64,000 nt of DNA from CAZJVD01 sp964549505 (GCA_964549505.1 CAZJVD010000003.1:62001-126000), one strand, 5' to 3'; positions 35,425 through 43,914 are shown, counted from the first letter of the stretch. Numbers and translations are program-made. Notes: generated by a model from the sequence alone, not told the origin.

Positions 35425-36164
35425 AAACACTCTACCCGCTCCTCTTACTTCTGCTTCTCTCGAGTACCGCAACCGCGGACTGGGACCGCTGGTATCTCAT
35501 GCAGACTGACCAGGGAACAACGTCGCTGGTCACCGCCGCGATTCAAGAGACCGTAAAGACCGAAAGCGATGGGCGTGTTTTCTATCAAGCACACGTTTGG
35601 AAACGCGAGGATGGCTTTCTCAACGAGGAGCACCTGGGTATCTATTCAAAGTCCGACAGCTCTGTCGCGCCCTTGAGTTTTAGTTTTGTCAGAAAATATC
35701 GCCAGACCGAAGATCAACTCGATGGAAAAGTCGATGGAAACAAGCTGGTGGTCACGGGAACTATCAGTGGACGAAAGATGCCCCCGGTTCGAAAATCGCT
35801 CCCTAAAGGGACGATCTTTGTTTCGCTCTTTCCCTATTGGCTCTCAAAGAAAACAGATGTTCCTGACACCGCTGTGACCGCACCTCTTAAAAAGGGCGTG
35901 AACAAGTGGTTTTCTTTTTATGCGGTTGCCGAGGATAGCGTCGATCGCCGTTTTCAACCTATGTCAGGACGCGTGCGCGCGGAAGCACTCGACGATCTCG
36001 CTCGAGCAACGGGCACGGCAAAGTACAGCGTTGAGTTTCAGGGGCAGCCATCGGTCTGGTACGTAAAACCCGAAGGCTATCCCGTGCGCTATACGTTTTC
36101 AAAAACTGGACGAACCGTTGTCGAAGTACCCGAAGCGGAGGCAAGAAAGTTCACGCAGCAATGA
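35421..36164 (+). CDS. Exported hypothetical protein
   Basis: A 247-residue protein with a signal peptide (MKTLYPLLLLLLLSSTATA, cleavage before DWDRWY). The mature part is beta-rich and basic (KLVVTGTISGRKMPPVRKSLP, then FQGQPSVWYVKPEGYPVRYTF). No family is recognised. The ATG overlaps the YihY-type stop and the gene's own stop overlaps the dppB-like start, both as ATGA. As the only soluble exported protein in a permease chain it could assist substrate handling, but it lacks periplasmic-binding-protein features. Confidence 0.7.
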   Translation: MKTLYPLLLLLLLSSTATADWDRWYLMQTDQGTTSLVTAAIQETVKTESDGRVFYQAHVWKREDGFLNEEHLGIYSKSDSSVAPLSFSFVRKYRQTEDQLDGKVDGNKLVVTGTISGRKMPPVRKSLPKGTIFVSLFPYWLSKKTDVPDTAVTAPLKKGVNKWFSFYAVAEDSVDRRFQPMSGRVRAEALDDLARATGTAKYSVEFQGQPSVWYVKPEGYPVRYTFSKTGRTVVEVPEAEARKFTQQ

Positions 36165-37075
36165 AGCGATGGAGTTGGCTCGTGGCGTTTTTCGTTTGCT
36201 GGTCCTTCTCCCGTCTTCTAATTTTCTTGATCCCAGGAGATCCCGTCGACATTTTGATGGACGAACTCGGCGGTTCGTTCTCGGAAGCTGCTCTCCGTGA
36301 AGCGCTCGACTTGAACCGATCCGTTTTAAGCCGGCTCGGTCACGGAACATGGAACTTTTTCTCTGGCCAATGGGGCACTTCGCTTCTCAAGCGAACCTCG
36401 GTGAGCTCGCTGATCCTATCGCGACTTGGATCGACAGCGGTCATGGCGGTTGCCGGTTTCTTCGCGGCACTTCTCCTCAGTTTACTACTCGCGAGTCTCC
36501 CGTTCTTTTTTGAAAACCCGTCGTGGCGACGCAGGATCGCAGCAGCCGTGGACGCCTTTACCCGACTCACGGGACCGATCCCTTTTCCGGCACTGGCCCT
36601 CATTCTCATCGTGATCTTTTCTTTTCGATTGGGCTGGGCCGATCTCGGAGACTCGATTGCGTTGCCGGCCCTCGCTCTCGCTTTTCATTTTGCTCCGACG
36701 TGGACGCGCCTGACCTCTGCACAGCTCGCTGAAACAGGGACACGCATGACCCCTTATCAGGGCGCTTGGGCCGCAGCCCGCGTTCGTGGCCTTCCAAAAT
36801 GGCGTGTGATCGTTCGACACTTACTTTGGCCATCCGTGGGTCCCCTCGCCGTGTTTTGGGGTCAGCAGTTGGGTGGCCTCTTGGGCGGCACATTTCTCGT
36901 CGAAGTGATTTTCCATCGTCCCGGCCTCGGAACACTGCTCATCGACGCTGTTTACGCTCGTGATTTTCCAGTCATTGAAACCGTCTTGGGACTTGCGATC
37001 GCATTTTCGTTTTGCGGTATGTGGCTGGGTCGAAGTATCCGAACCGTTCTTTACCCGGAACGAGCGACATCATGA
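36161..37075 (+). CDS. ABC transporter permease, DppB/OppB type
   Basis: A 304-residue inner-membrane permease of peptide/nickel importers. An N-terminal helix is followed by the GDPVDILMDELGGSFSEAAL segment and several helices. The cytoplasmic EAA loop reads YQGAWAAARVRGLPKWRVIVRHLL, with PSVGPLAVFWGQQLGGLLGG after it, the type B pattern. It is coupled by ATGA to genes on each side. No ATPase or substrate-binding protein gene is nearby, so it must borrow them. With NagZ downstream, muropeptides are a plausible cargo. Confidence 0.87.
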   Translation: MKRWSWLVAFFVCWSFSRLLIFLIPGDPVDILMDELGGSFSEAALREALDLNRSVLSRLGHGTWNFFSGQWGTSLLKRTSVSSLILSRLGSTAVMAVAGFFAALLLSLLLASLPFFFENPSWRRRIAAAVDAFTRLTGPIPFPALALILIVIFSFRLGWADLGDSIALPALALAFHFAPTWTRLTSAQLAETGTRMTPYQGAWAAARVRGLPKWRVIVRHLLWPSVGPLAVFWGQQLGGLLGGTFLVEVIFHRPGLGTLLIDAVYARDFPVIETVLGLAIAFSFCGMWLGRSIRTVLYPERATS

Positions 37076-37845
37076 GTCGGTGGCTTTCGATCGCGTGGTT
37101 GTCTTTCTTGATCGGTGGCGCTTTTTTCGCAAAACGTTTTCCGGCACCCTGGGCTCTCGACCACACGCTTCGACCTTCCTTCGATGCCTTCGGCCGACCC
37201 GTTTGGAGACTCTTTCTTGAAGGTGCACCACTGAGTCTAGGACTTTCGTTGGTTTCGATCGCGCTTGCCGCACTCGCAGCGCTGATTTTCTCGGTTTGCC
37301 TGATTGCCGCGGGTCCACGAATGCGTCTCTTGCTTGAACGCATCATGATCACGATCAACGCGTTTCCATTCTTTGTATTGGGAATGGCCCTCGGCGCGGT
37401 TTATGGACAGAGTCTCTTAGGCGTTCTCGTTGCGCTCATGGCAGCCGGATTCCCCGGTCTTGCTCTCATTATGGGTGAAACTGCCGTGATGGCACGCAGT
37501 CAGGGGTTTGTCGTCGCTTCGCGGAACTTGGGAGCCAACGGACTACAGATCTTTCGACGGCATATCTTACCAAGCCTTCTTGGAGTCGTGCGCGCGAAAT
37601 TTCCAGCGGCTGTCGCTGCGGCCATCATGACCGAATCCGCTCTTTCCTTTTTAGGGCTAGGTCTCAGTCCCGATGTACTGTCGTGGGGCACACTGCTCGC
37701 GCAAGGACAAGAGTATCTTCTCGAAGCACCGTGGATTCTCGGCATCGGCACGGTCGGTATCATGATCTCGATCTCCGCAGTCTTTCGATTGAGTGCCGAA
37801 CCAATTGCTCCCACTCAAGAGTCCGTTTATACTGTTCAACACTAG
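37072..37845 (+). CDS. ABC transporter permease, DppC/OppC type
   Basis: A 257-residue partner of the upstream permease. The translocation pathway includes LFLEGAPLSLGLSLVSIALAA, and the EAA loop reads SQGFVVASRNLGANGLQIFRRHILPSLLGV. SALSFLGLGLSPDVLSWGTLL is characteristic of the DppC family. I start at the ATG at 37072, which overlaps the previous stop, not at an upstream codon. The stop codon TAG is the first three bases of the inserted inverted-repeat element at 37843; the pre-insertion stop would have been TAA at the same place. Confidence 0.87.
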   Translation: MSRWLSIAWLSFLIGGAFFAKRFPAPWALDHTLRPSFDAFGRPVWRLFLEGAPLSLGLSLVSIALAALAALIFSVCLIAAGPRMRLLLERIMITINAFPFFVLGMALGAVYGQSLLGVLVALMAAGFPGLALIMGETAVMARSQGFVVASRNLGANGLQIFRRHILPSLLGVVRAKFPAAVAAAIMTESALSFLGLGLSPDVLSWGTLLAQGQEYLLEAPWILGIGTVGIMISISAVFRLSAEPIAPTQESVYTVQH

Positions 37846-38111
37846 GGCGTGTCCTCATTTGTTATGACCAGCTCGTTGAAGCGTATTTTAGATAAGGCGA
37901 GGAACGACGACGACGATTTAGTGGTTCTAAATCGAGGAGGAGTGACGATGCCATATCTAAAATACGCTTCAACCCTTTGGGCGAAGGCAGTTCGACCCCA
38001 TTCTTTCGTTCCTCGTCGCTCGAGTACCAAGAGTACACTTCGCTTCTCGCGCCTCAGACTGGGGTCGAACTGCCATTCGCGAGCGGTCATAACAAATGAG
38101 GACACGCCCTA
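37843..38111. mobile_element. 269-bp MITE-like element with 27-bp terminal inverted repeats and two long internal hairpins
   Basis: The terminal repeats 37843-37869 and 38085-38111 are perfect over 27 bases, begin TAGGGCGTGTCCTCAT and include a TA at each outer end, as expected of a TA target duplication. Inside, arm I is an 18-base perfect inverted repeat (37876-37893 with 37955-37972) enclosing a 7-bp hairpin (37915-37933). Arm II is a 20-bp stem with one bulge (37981-38000 with 38060-38080). No transposase is encoded, so it fits a non-autonomous miniature element, perhaps mobilised by an IS5- or IS630-type enzyme; that family guess rests only on the TA. The folded form is a three-way junction. 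Confidence 0.8.
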
Positions 38112-38112
38112 A
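37948..38112 (+). other. 54-codon reading frame inside the element, with strong ribosome site
   Basis: GAGGAGG (37934-37940) lies seven bases before an ATG at 37948 that opens a 54-codon basic reading frame ending in the right terminal repeat (last residues ITNEDTP). The ribosome site sits next to the small hairpin in arm I and the ATG just before the right strand of that arm. It resembles no known protein; it may be chance or a regulatory peptide. Confidence 0.25.
38098..38102 (+). promoter_or_regulatory. nagZ ribosome binding site supplied by the element
   Basis: GAGGA at the inner part of the right terminal repeat lies nine bases before the nagZ ATG at 38112, which begins on the first base after the element. 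Translation of nagZ therefore probably now depends on sequence within the inserted element. Confidence 0.5.
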
Positions 38113-39209
38113 TGAACGTTGGTTCGAATATCGACCAAGCAAAAGAGGAACTCGGCGAACTTTTTATGACCGGCATCGAGGGGACAACCCTCTCCGATGA
38201 CTCGTCCGCTTTTCTGTCCCAGGCTGGGATCGGCGGAGTTCTCCTATTCACGCAGAACTACAAGGATCCAGACCAGCTCTGGCAACTCACACAGTCCATT
38301 CAGGATTGCCGACGCGACTCAAAACTCTGGATTGCCGTGGATCAAGAAGGAGGCCGCGTTCAGCGTTTCAAAGATCCATTTTCGCGCCTTCCAACCGGCG
38401 CTCAGGTAGGTCGCATCGACTCTCCGAAACTGGCTTTTGAACTGGGTGAGCTCATGGCACGCGAACTTCGTTCCGTGGGCATTAACGTCAACTTTGCGCC
38501 TGTGGCTGACATTCTTACGAACCCTGCTAATCCTGTGATTGGCGATCGCGCTTTCGGTTCGGACGAAGCTGTGGTGACCAAACTGGTAACCGCCATTGTT
38601 CGAGGACATGTCACTCAGGGCGTGCAACCGTGCGTGAAACATTTTCCAGGACACGGAGACACCTCCGAAGATTCGCACTTTGCTCTCCCGTCCGTAGAAA
38701 CGGATGTCAAAACACTCGAATCGCGCGAATGGCGACCGTTTGTGCGATCGTTCAAATCTCGATGCAGCATGGTCATGATCGCGCACGTGATCCATCGCGG
38801 ACTCGATCCCAAGTTTCCTGCAACATTGTCACCCACGATCCTAAAAACCCATCTACGAGAACAGATGCGTTACTCGAAAATCATCATCAGCGATGATCTC
38901 GAAATGCAGGCCATCACCGATCATTTTGCGGCCGACAAAGCCCCCTTGCTGGCACTCCAGGCCGGATGTGATCTCTTAATTTACCGAACAGAAGCTGCGG
39001 CCCGAAAGGCCTATCAAGTTTGTCAGCACGCCCTCGAAGATGGTTCTCTTGATCCCGCGATCGTTATCGAATCAGCAGCGCGAATACGGGATGTGAAGAC
39101 CGAAGTTCTCGTCGACGAAGAACCCGCGCGCGGAGCATGGAAAGAGATCTTGAACTCCGAGCAGCACAAGGCGCTTTTGGCGGAGTTTGCTGAAAAAAAG
39201 TCCACCTAG
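38112..39209 (+). CDS. nagZ: Beta-N-acetylhexosaminidase NagZ (GH3)
   Basis: Cytosolic glycosidase that removes N-acetylglucosamine from anhydro-muropeptides during cell-wall recycling. The 365-residue protein has WIAVDQEGGRVQR (73-85), the NagZ signature KHFPGHGDTSEDSH (176-188, with the catalytic histidine) and SDDLEMQAI (260-268) with the nucleophilic Asp. There is no signal peptide, in line with a cytosolic enzyme. It starts directly at the right end of the inserted element. The upstream permease genes fit muropeptide import, which would feed this enzyme. Confidence 0.95.
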   Translation: MNVGSNIDQAKEELGELFMTGIEGTTLSDDSSAFLSQAGIGGVLLFTQNYKDPDQLWQLTQSIQDCRRDSKLWIAVDQEGGRVQRFKDPFSRLPTGAQVGRIDSPKLAFELGELMARELRSVGINVNFAPVADILTNPANPVIGDRAFGSDEAVVTKLVTAIVRGHVTQGVQPCVKHFPGHGDTSEDSHFALPSVETDVKTLESREWRPFVRSFKSRCSMVMIAHVIHRGLDPKFPATLSPTILKTHLREQMRYSKIIISDDLEMQAITDHFAADKAPLLALQAGCDLLIYRTEAAARKAYQVCQHALEDGSLDPAIVIESAARIRDVKTEVLVDEEPARGAWKEILNSEQHKALLAEFAEKKST

Positions 39210-39216
39210 GCCGCTT

Positions 39217-40263
39217 TCAAAGCGTAGCTGGAATAGGCCCGTTCCGAGGGTATCCCAACGCGATTTCAGCCACAATCGGACAGTGATCCGAAAGCGCTTC
39301 ACCTCTTAAGATCTCAAAGCTTTTAATCGCGCATTCGTCTCGAACAAAAAGATAGTCCAGCCGACGATCCGGCGCATGCGCGGGAAACGTAAAATACTTT
39401 GATTCGTTCGCGTCGTAGTCCTGCATCGGAATCGCTTCGCGGAAACCTTTCATCTGACTCAGAACACTCCATGTCTCGTCGCCACGATAGTCCTCAAACT
39501 CAATCCCTGGAAACCCATGTTGCACCTTCGCATGAGGCGGGATGGTGTTGAGGTCCCCACCAAACGCGATCACCTTGCCCGGATTCTTTTCGATCAAGCG
39601 CACGACTTTTTCAGCATGGCCTTTACGGCACTCACGCTCAAACGCTTCCCAGTGATTGTTCACAAACCAATAGTTGTCTTGACCGATCTGAACCATCACC
39701 TCTTGGCTGAAGCGATAGAGATAAAACGGCTTCATGAACCACTTCATCGCTGCGGGCTTATCAAGAAGAGTCACATGATTGAGTGTGATTGGGAACCGAC
39801 TGAGGACGCCTCCGCCTGAGTTCATACGACCAAACTGCGCTCGCAGAGGCCAGTAGGGATAAGGGATATGACCAGCTTCCCACGTGAGCGCACGCGCACT
39901 CTGCGGAAACCCAGCTGCTTGCTGCAAAAACAAGAGCTGATCCATACTCTGACTGCGATTCGCGTTAAAGTCGCACTCTTGGAGAAGAACAATGTCGGCA
40001 CGCGCCTCTCGAATCACGCTCGCCATTCTCTGCAGCGTCTGCGTGTATGTTCTGAAATCTTTGACCTGGTATCCAGGCCCCGCCGAACCCTCACCATGTG
40101 CATAAGCGAGGTTCCAAGAAAGAACACGTACGGTCGTTCGCGGTGATGATTCAGGAGAGTGGAGCTGTATGATTTCGCCCGCACGCTTTCGCGGTGGACG
40201 ACCACCACCGACCATCCAATAGACCACCGCAGCAAGCACACCCAAAATGAAGAATAAGGTCAC
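39217..40263 (-). CDS. Endonuclease/exonuclease/phosphatase-family protein with N-terminal membrane anchor
   Basis: A 348-residue EEP-superfamily hydrolase. All metal and catalytic motifs are seen: LSWNLAYAHG, DIVLLQECD, FVNNHWEAF, FGGDLNTIP, RLDYLFVRD and LSDHCPI. An N-terminal hydrophobic segment (MTLFFILGVLAAVVYWMV) makes it membrane-bound or exported. Substrates in the family range from nucleic acids to lipids and phosphoinositides; I cannot choose. It starts at a GTG inside a degenerate copy of the element's terminal repeat, where an in-frame TAG lies two codons upstream, and is convergent with nagZ. Confidence 0.87.
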   Translation of the reverse strand: MTLFFILGVLAAVVYWMVGGGRPPRKRAGEIIQLHSPESSPRTTVRVLSWNLAYAHGEGSAGPGYQVKDFRTYTQTLQRMASVIREARADIVLLQECDFNANRSQSMDQLLFLQQAAGFPQSARALTWEAGHIPYPYWPLRAQFGRMNSGGGVLSRFPITLNHVTLLDKPAAMKWFMKPFYLYRFSQEVMVQIGQDNYWFVNNHWEAFERECRKGHAEKVVRLIEKNPGKVIAFGGDLNTIPPHAKVQHGFPGIEFEDYRGDETWSVLSQMKGFREAIPMQDYDANESKYFTFPAHAPDRRLDYLFVRDECAIKSFEILRGEALSDHCPIVAEIALGYPRNGPIPATL

Positions 40264-40328
40264 GCCCTAAAGTTTCCATATTAAACACAGCGTTGCCACC
40301 CGAAAATCCGAGTGTTAACAAACAGTAC

Positions 40329-41837
40329 ATGCGCAATCACGAAATCCGCGTCTACCCATCCAAAGAACCTTTGCCTAAAGAAAATCAATTTGCCTGGAAG
40401 CTGGCGCAGCTAGCAACCGACACCACGCCCGTTCCAAACGATGTTCAAGACATGATTGTCAACCGCGTGATCGATAACGCCGCGGTTGCCATCGCCGCGA
40501 TCAACCGTGGTCCTGTAATGACCGCACGCCTCATGGCACTCGGTCATCCACGCACCAAAGGCGCAACCGTTTTCGGTCTCCCAAAATCCGAACGCTTTGA
40601 CTGCGAGTGGGCTGCATGGGCCAACGGCACAGCTGTTCGCGAACTCGATATGCACGATACGTTTCTCGCCGCAGATTATTCGCACCCGGGCGATAACCTG
40701 CCACCGATTATCGCTGTGGCTCAGCAGACCGGACGCGACGGCGCCGCCGTTATTCGTGGAGCAGCGACAGCGTACGAGATCCATGTCGATCTCGTGAAAG
40801 GCATCTGTCTACACAAGCACAAGAAAGATCATATCGCGCATCTCTGTCCCGCCGCCGCTGCGGGCATCGGAACGATGTTAGGACTCAGCACGGAACAGAT
40901 CTATCAATCGATTCAGCAAGCGTTGCACGTGAGCTTTACAACCCGGCAGTCACGCAAAGGTGAAATCTCGAGCTGGAAAGCCTACGCGCCGGCGCACGCC
41001 GGAAAGCTATCGATCGAAGCCGTCGATCGTTGTATGCGCGGTGAACGCGCTCCATCGCCAATCTATGAAGGCGAAGACAGCGTGATTGCCTACATGCTCG
41101 ATGGCCCTAAGGGACGCTACACGGTTCCTCTTCCAGAACTCGGCGAACCCAAACGCGCGATTTTGGAAACCTACACAAAAGAACACTCCGCCGAGTACCA
41201 GTCGCAGGCGCTGATTGATCTCGCGTTCCGCATGCGAACGAAGGTCGGAAACTTCGAAGACATTGACCGGATCGTGATCCACACCAGCCACCACACACAC
41301 TATGTGATCGGGACAGGCTCCGGCGATCCACAGAAGTTCGATCCGAAAGCCTCGCGCGAAACGCTCGATCACAGCATCATGTATATTTTTGCGGTGGCGC
41401 TCGAAGACGGGGCATGGCACCACGTTCGAAGTTACCTACCCGAACGCGCCGGAAAGCCGGAGACCGTTCGACTTTGGAATAAGATCTCCACCGTCGAAGA
41501 CGCAGACTGGACCAAGCGGTATCACGATGAGGATCCAAAAAAGAAAGCTTTTGGTGCGCGTATCGAAATCATCTTTAAGAACGGCGAGAAGCTCGTTGAT
41601 GAAATGTCCGTCGCCAATGCGCATGCTTACGGCGCACGCCCGTTTGGTCGCAAAGAATACATTCATAAGTTTAAAACCCTCACAGAAGAATTCTTACCAT
41701 CGTCGGAACAAGATCGTTTCCTCTCGGTGGCCGAACGCCTTCCGAAACTCAAAGCCGAAGAGCTTTTCGATCTCACGGTCGAATTACCTCGCGGTAAACT
41801 CAAAGGTGCTGAACGCGATCAGCGTGGGATCTTTTAA
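40329..41837 (+). CDS. prpD: 2-methylcitrate dehydratase PrpD
   Basis: Dehydrates 2-methylcitrate to 2-methyl-cis-aconitate in the methylcitrate cycle, which turns propionyl-CoA into pyruvate and succinate. Family marks include NRVIDNAAVAIAAINRGP, DMHDTFLAADYSHPGDNLPP (about 115-134) and ALHVSFTTRQSRKGEISSWKA. At 502 residues it is close to the E. coli enzyme and not to shorter MmgE-type relatives. I start at the ATG at 40329; an upstream TTG at 40293 is also in frame and neither has a clear ribosome site. It is first in the prpD-prpB-prpC cluster, two bases before prpB. Confidence 0.93.
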   Translation: MRNHEIRVYPSKEPLPKENQFAWKLAQLATDTTPVPNDVQDMIVNRVIDNAAVAIAAINRGPVMTARLMALGHPRTKGATVFGLPKSERFDCEWAAWANGTAVRELDMHDTFLAADYSHPGDNLPPIIAVAQQTGRDGAAVIRGAATAYEIHVDLVKGICLHKHKKDHIAHLCPAAAAGIGTMLGLSTEQIYQSIQQALHVSFTTRQSRKGEISSWKAYAPAHAGKLSIEAVDRCMRGERAPSPIYEGEDSVIAYMLDGPKGRYTVPLPELGEPKRAILETYTKEHSAEYQSQALIDLAFRMRTKVGNFEDIDRIVIHTSHHTHYVIGTGSGDPQKFDPKASRETLDHSIMYIFAVALEDGAWHHVRSYLPERAGKPETVRLWNKISTVEDADWTKRYHDEDPKKKAFGARIEIIFKNGEKLVDEMSVANAHAYGARPFGRKEYIHKFKTLTEEFLPSSEQDRFLSVAERLPKLKAEELFDLTVELPRGKLKGAERDQRGIF

Positions 41838-41839
41838 AC

Positions 41840-42733
41840 ATGTTGTTCAACAAAGTCACCGCTACCGAAAAACGCGCGCAGTTCCGAAAGCGACTTAAGA
41901 CGGGAAAGATTCTTCGCGTGCCAGGGGCTTTCACGCCGCTCGTCTCGATGCTGATCGAAGAGATCGGTTTTGACGGCGTTTACGTATCGGGCGCTGTTCT
42001 TTCGAACGACCTAGGACTACCTGACGTCGGGCTAACAACACTCTCGGAAGTCAGTTCGCGCGCACGCGCGATCGCACGCGTGACGACATTACCGACGATC
42101 GTCGATGCGGATACAGGCTTTGGCGAACCCATGAGCGCTGCGCGCACGATCCAGGAACTCGAGGAAGCTGGTCTTTCTGGCTGTCATATTGAGGATCAGA
42201 TCAATCCAAAGCGCTGCGGACACTTGGACGGTAAAGCACTGGTTGACCAAGCTGTGATGGTTCAGAAGATTCGCGCAGCTGCGGAAGCCAAGCGTGATCC
42301 AAATTTTCTTTTGATCGCACGCACGGACGCTCGTGGCGTGGAGAGTTTTGAAAAAGCGGTGGATCGAGCGAAAGCCTATATCGACGCTGGCGCTGAGATG
42401 ATTTTTCCCGAAGCGCTCAAAGATCTCGGCGAGTTTGAAAAGTTTGCGAAAGCTGTTTCGGTTCCGATCTTAGCCAACATGACGGAGTTCGGTAAATCGG
42501 AACTCTTCACGGCCGAACAACTTGAAAATGCTGGCGCCCGACTCGTCATCTACCCTGTGACGACACTTCGTTTGGCTATGAAAGCGATCGAAGACGGCTT
42601 GCGCGAAATTCACCAAAAGGGTTCGCAACAAACTGTTGTGAGCAAGATGCAGACCCGTCAACGACTTTACGAACTCGTTCAGTACGAGGCGTATAATCAG
42701 TTTGACCAGAAGGTTTTTAATTTCAAAATATAG
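41840..42733 (+). CDS. prpB: 2-methylisocitrate lyase PrpB
   Basis: Splits 2-methylisocitrate into pyruvate and succinate. A 297-residue PEP-mutase/ICL-superfamily protein with the metal site in IVDADTGFG (D89, D91), the catalytic loop KRCGH at 124-128 with the active cysteine C126, and HIEDQINPKRCGH context typical of PrpB. It starts two bases after prpD and is followed by prpC after 24 bases. No aconitase or PrpE is in the cluster, so those steps must come from elsewhere. Confidence 0.95.
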   Translation: MLFNKVTATEKRAQFRKRLKTGKILRVPGAFTPLVSMLIEEIGFDGVYVSGAVLSNDLGLPDVGLTTLSEVSSRARAIARVTTLPTIVDADTGFGEPMSAARTIQELEEAGLSGCHIEDQINPKRCGHLDGKALVDQAVMVQKIRAAAEAKRDPNFLLIARTDARGVESFEKAVDRAKAYIDAGAEMIFPEALKDLGEFEKFAKAVSVPILANMTEFGKSELFTAEQLENAGARLVIYPVTTLRLAMKAIEDGLREIHQKGSQQTVVSKMQTRQRLYELVQYEAYNQFDQKVFNFKI

Positions 42734-42757
42734 CAGCCACTGCTGAAGGAGGTTCCA

Positions 42758-43897
42758 ATGTCCCCAACAACCGATACGACGATCAAAAAAGGCCTCGATG
42801 GTGTTGTCGTCGACGAGTCTAAGGTTTCGAAGGTTATGCCTGAGATCAACTCACTCGTGTATCGCGGCTACAAGGTGCAGGATCTCGCTGAGAATTGTAC
42901 CTTCGAGGAAGTCGCATATCTCCTATGGCACGACGATCTTCCTTCAAAGAATCAACTTGCAGCTTTTACCGAAAAGGAACGCGGTCAGCGCGATCTGTCG
43001 GATAGTCTAAAGAAGTCCATCGCTCTCTATCCTAAGAGTGCGCATCCGATGGACACTGTCCGATCAGGCGTGAGTTATCTCGGCATGGAAGAGACCGAGA
43101 TGTGGAAGTCCGATCACGAAACCAACCTTCGTAAGTCGATCTCGCTGCTTTCAAAGATTCCGACGGTGGTCGCAAATGACTACCGCTGCCGAAAGGGCAA
43201 ATCTCCGATACCGCCACGCAAGGATCTTTCGATTTCGGAAAACTTTTTTCACATGTGTTTCGGCGAAGTCCCAGCCAAAGAGGTTGTTCGTGCTTTCGAC
43301 GTCTCGCTGATTTTGTACGCGGAACATGGGTTCAACGCGTCGACCTTTACCGCTCGCGTGATCACGTCGAGTAAGGCCGATCTCCACAGCGCCGTAACGG
43401 GCGCGATCGGATCACTCAAAGGTCCGCTGCATGGCGGAGCAAACGAACAAGTCATGCACGTTCTGAAAGAAATCGGCGATCCTGCAAAGGCTAAGGCCTG
43501 GATCACCGATGCCATTGCGACGAAGAAAACCATCATGGGATTCGGACACCGTGTTTACAAGAGCGGTGACTCGCGCGTTCCAACGATGAAAAAGTATGCC
43601 GTAAAGATGGCCGAAGTTAAGGGCGATATGCGCTGGACAAAGATCTCGGATGTCTTGGAAGCGGAAATGGTCGCGCAGAAAAACATCCATCCAAATCTAG
43701 ATTTTCCGGCTGGCCCCGCCTACTACCTCATGGGTTTCGACATCGACATGTTCACGCCGATCTTTGTGATCGCTCGTATCACAGGATGGTGTGCCCACAT
43801 CATGGAACAGGCCGAAGCCAATCGCTTGATTCGCCCGTTGTGCGATTACACGGGCTCCAAGGAACGCGCCGTCAAAGCCTTGTCTGCGCGAGGCTAG
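42758..43897 (+). CDS. prpC: 2-methylcitrate synthase PrpC (citrate synthase family)
   Basis: Condenses propionyl-CoA with oxaloacetate. A 379-residue citrate-synthase-fold enzyme with the three catalytic residues visible: H225 in GPLHGGANE, H264 in GFGHRVYKSGD and D315 in NLDFPAGPAYY. EHGFNAST lies at about 189-196. The short length and operon position favour PrpC over the TCA-cycle citrate synthase. A strong AAGGAGG ribosome site lies before the ATG. Confidence 0.93.
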   Translation: MSPTTDTTIKKGLDGVVVDESKVSKVMPEINSLVYRGYKVQDLAENCTFEEVAYLLWHDDLPSKNQLAAFTEKERGQRDLSDSLKKSIALYPKSAHPMDTVRSGVSYLGMEETEMWKSDHETNLRKSISLLSKIPTVVANDYRCRKGKSPIPPRKDLSISENFFHMCFGEVPAKEVVRAFDVSLILYAEHGFNASTFTARVITSSKADLHSAVTGAIGSLKGPLHGGANEQVMHVLKEIGDPAKAKAWITDAIATKKTIMGFGHRVYKSGDSRVPTMKKYAVKMAEVKGDMRWTKISDVLEAEMVAQKNIHPNLDFPAGPAYYLMGFDIDMFTPIFVIARITGWCAHIMEQAEANRLIRPLCDYTGSKERAVKALSARG

Positions 43898-43914
43898 CTC
43901 TCGTCTGCTAGACT

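Noticed and set aside
37842..38105. Minus-strand open frame of 87 codons across the inverted-repeat element
   Set aside because: Its ends are similar to the plus-strand frame only because the terminal repeats are complementary; it has no ribosome site and no independent support.
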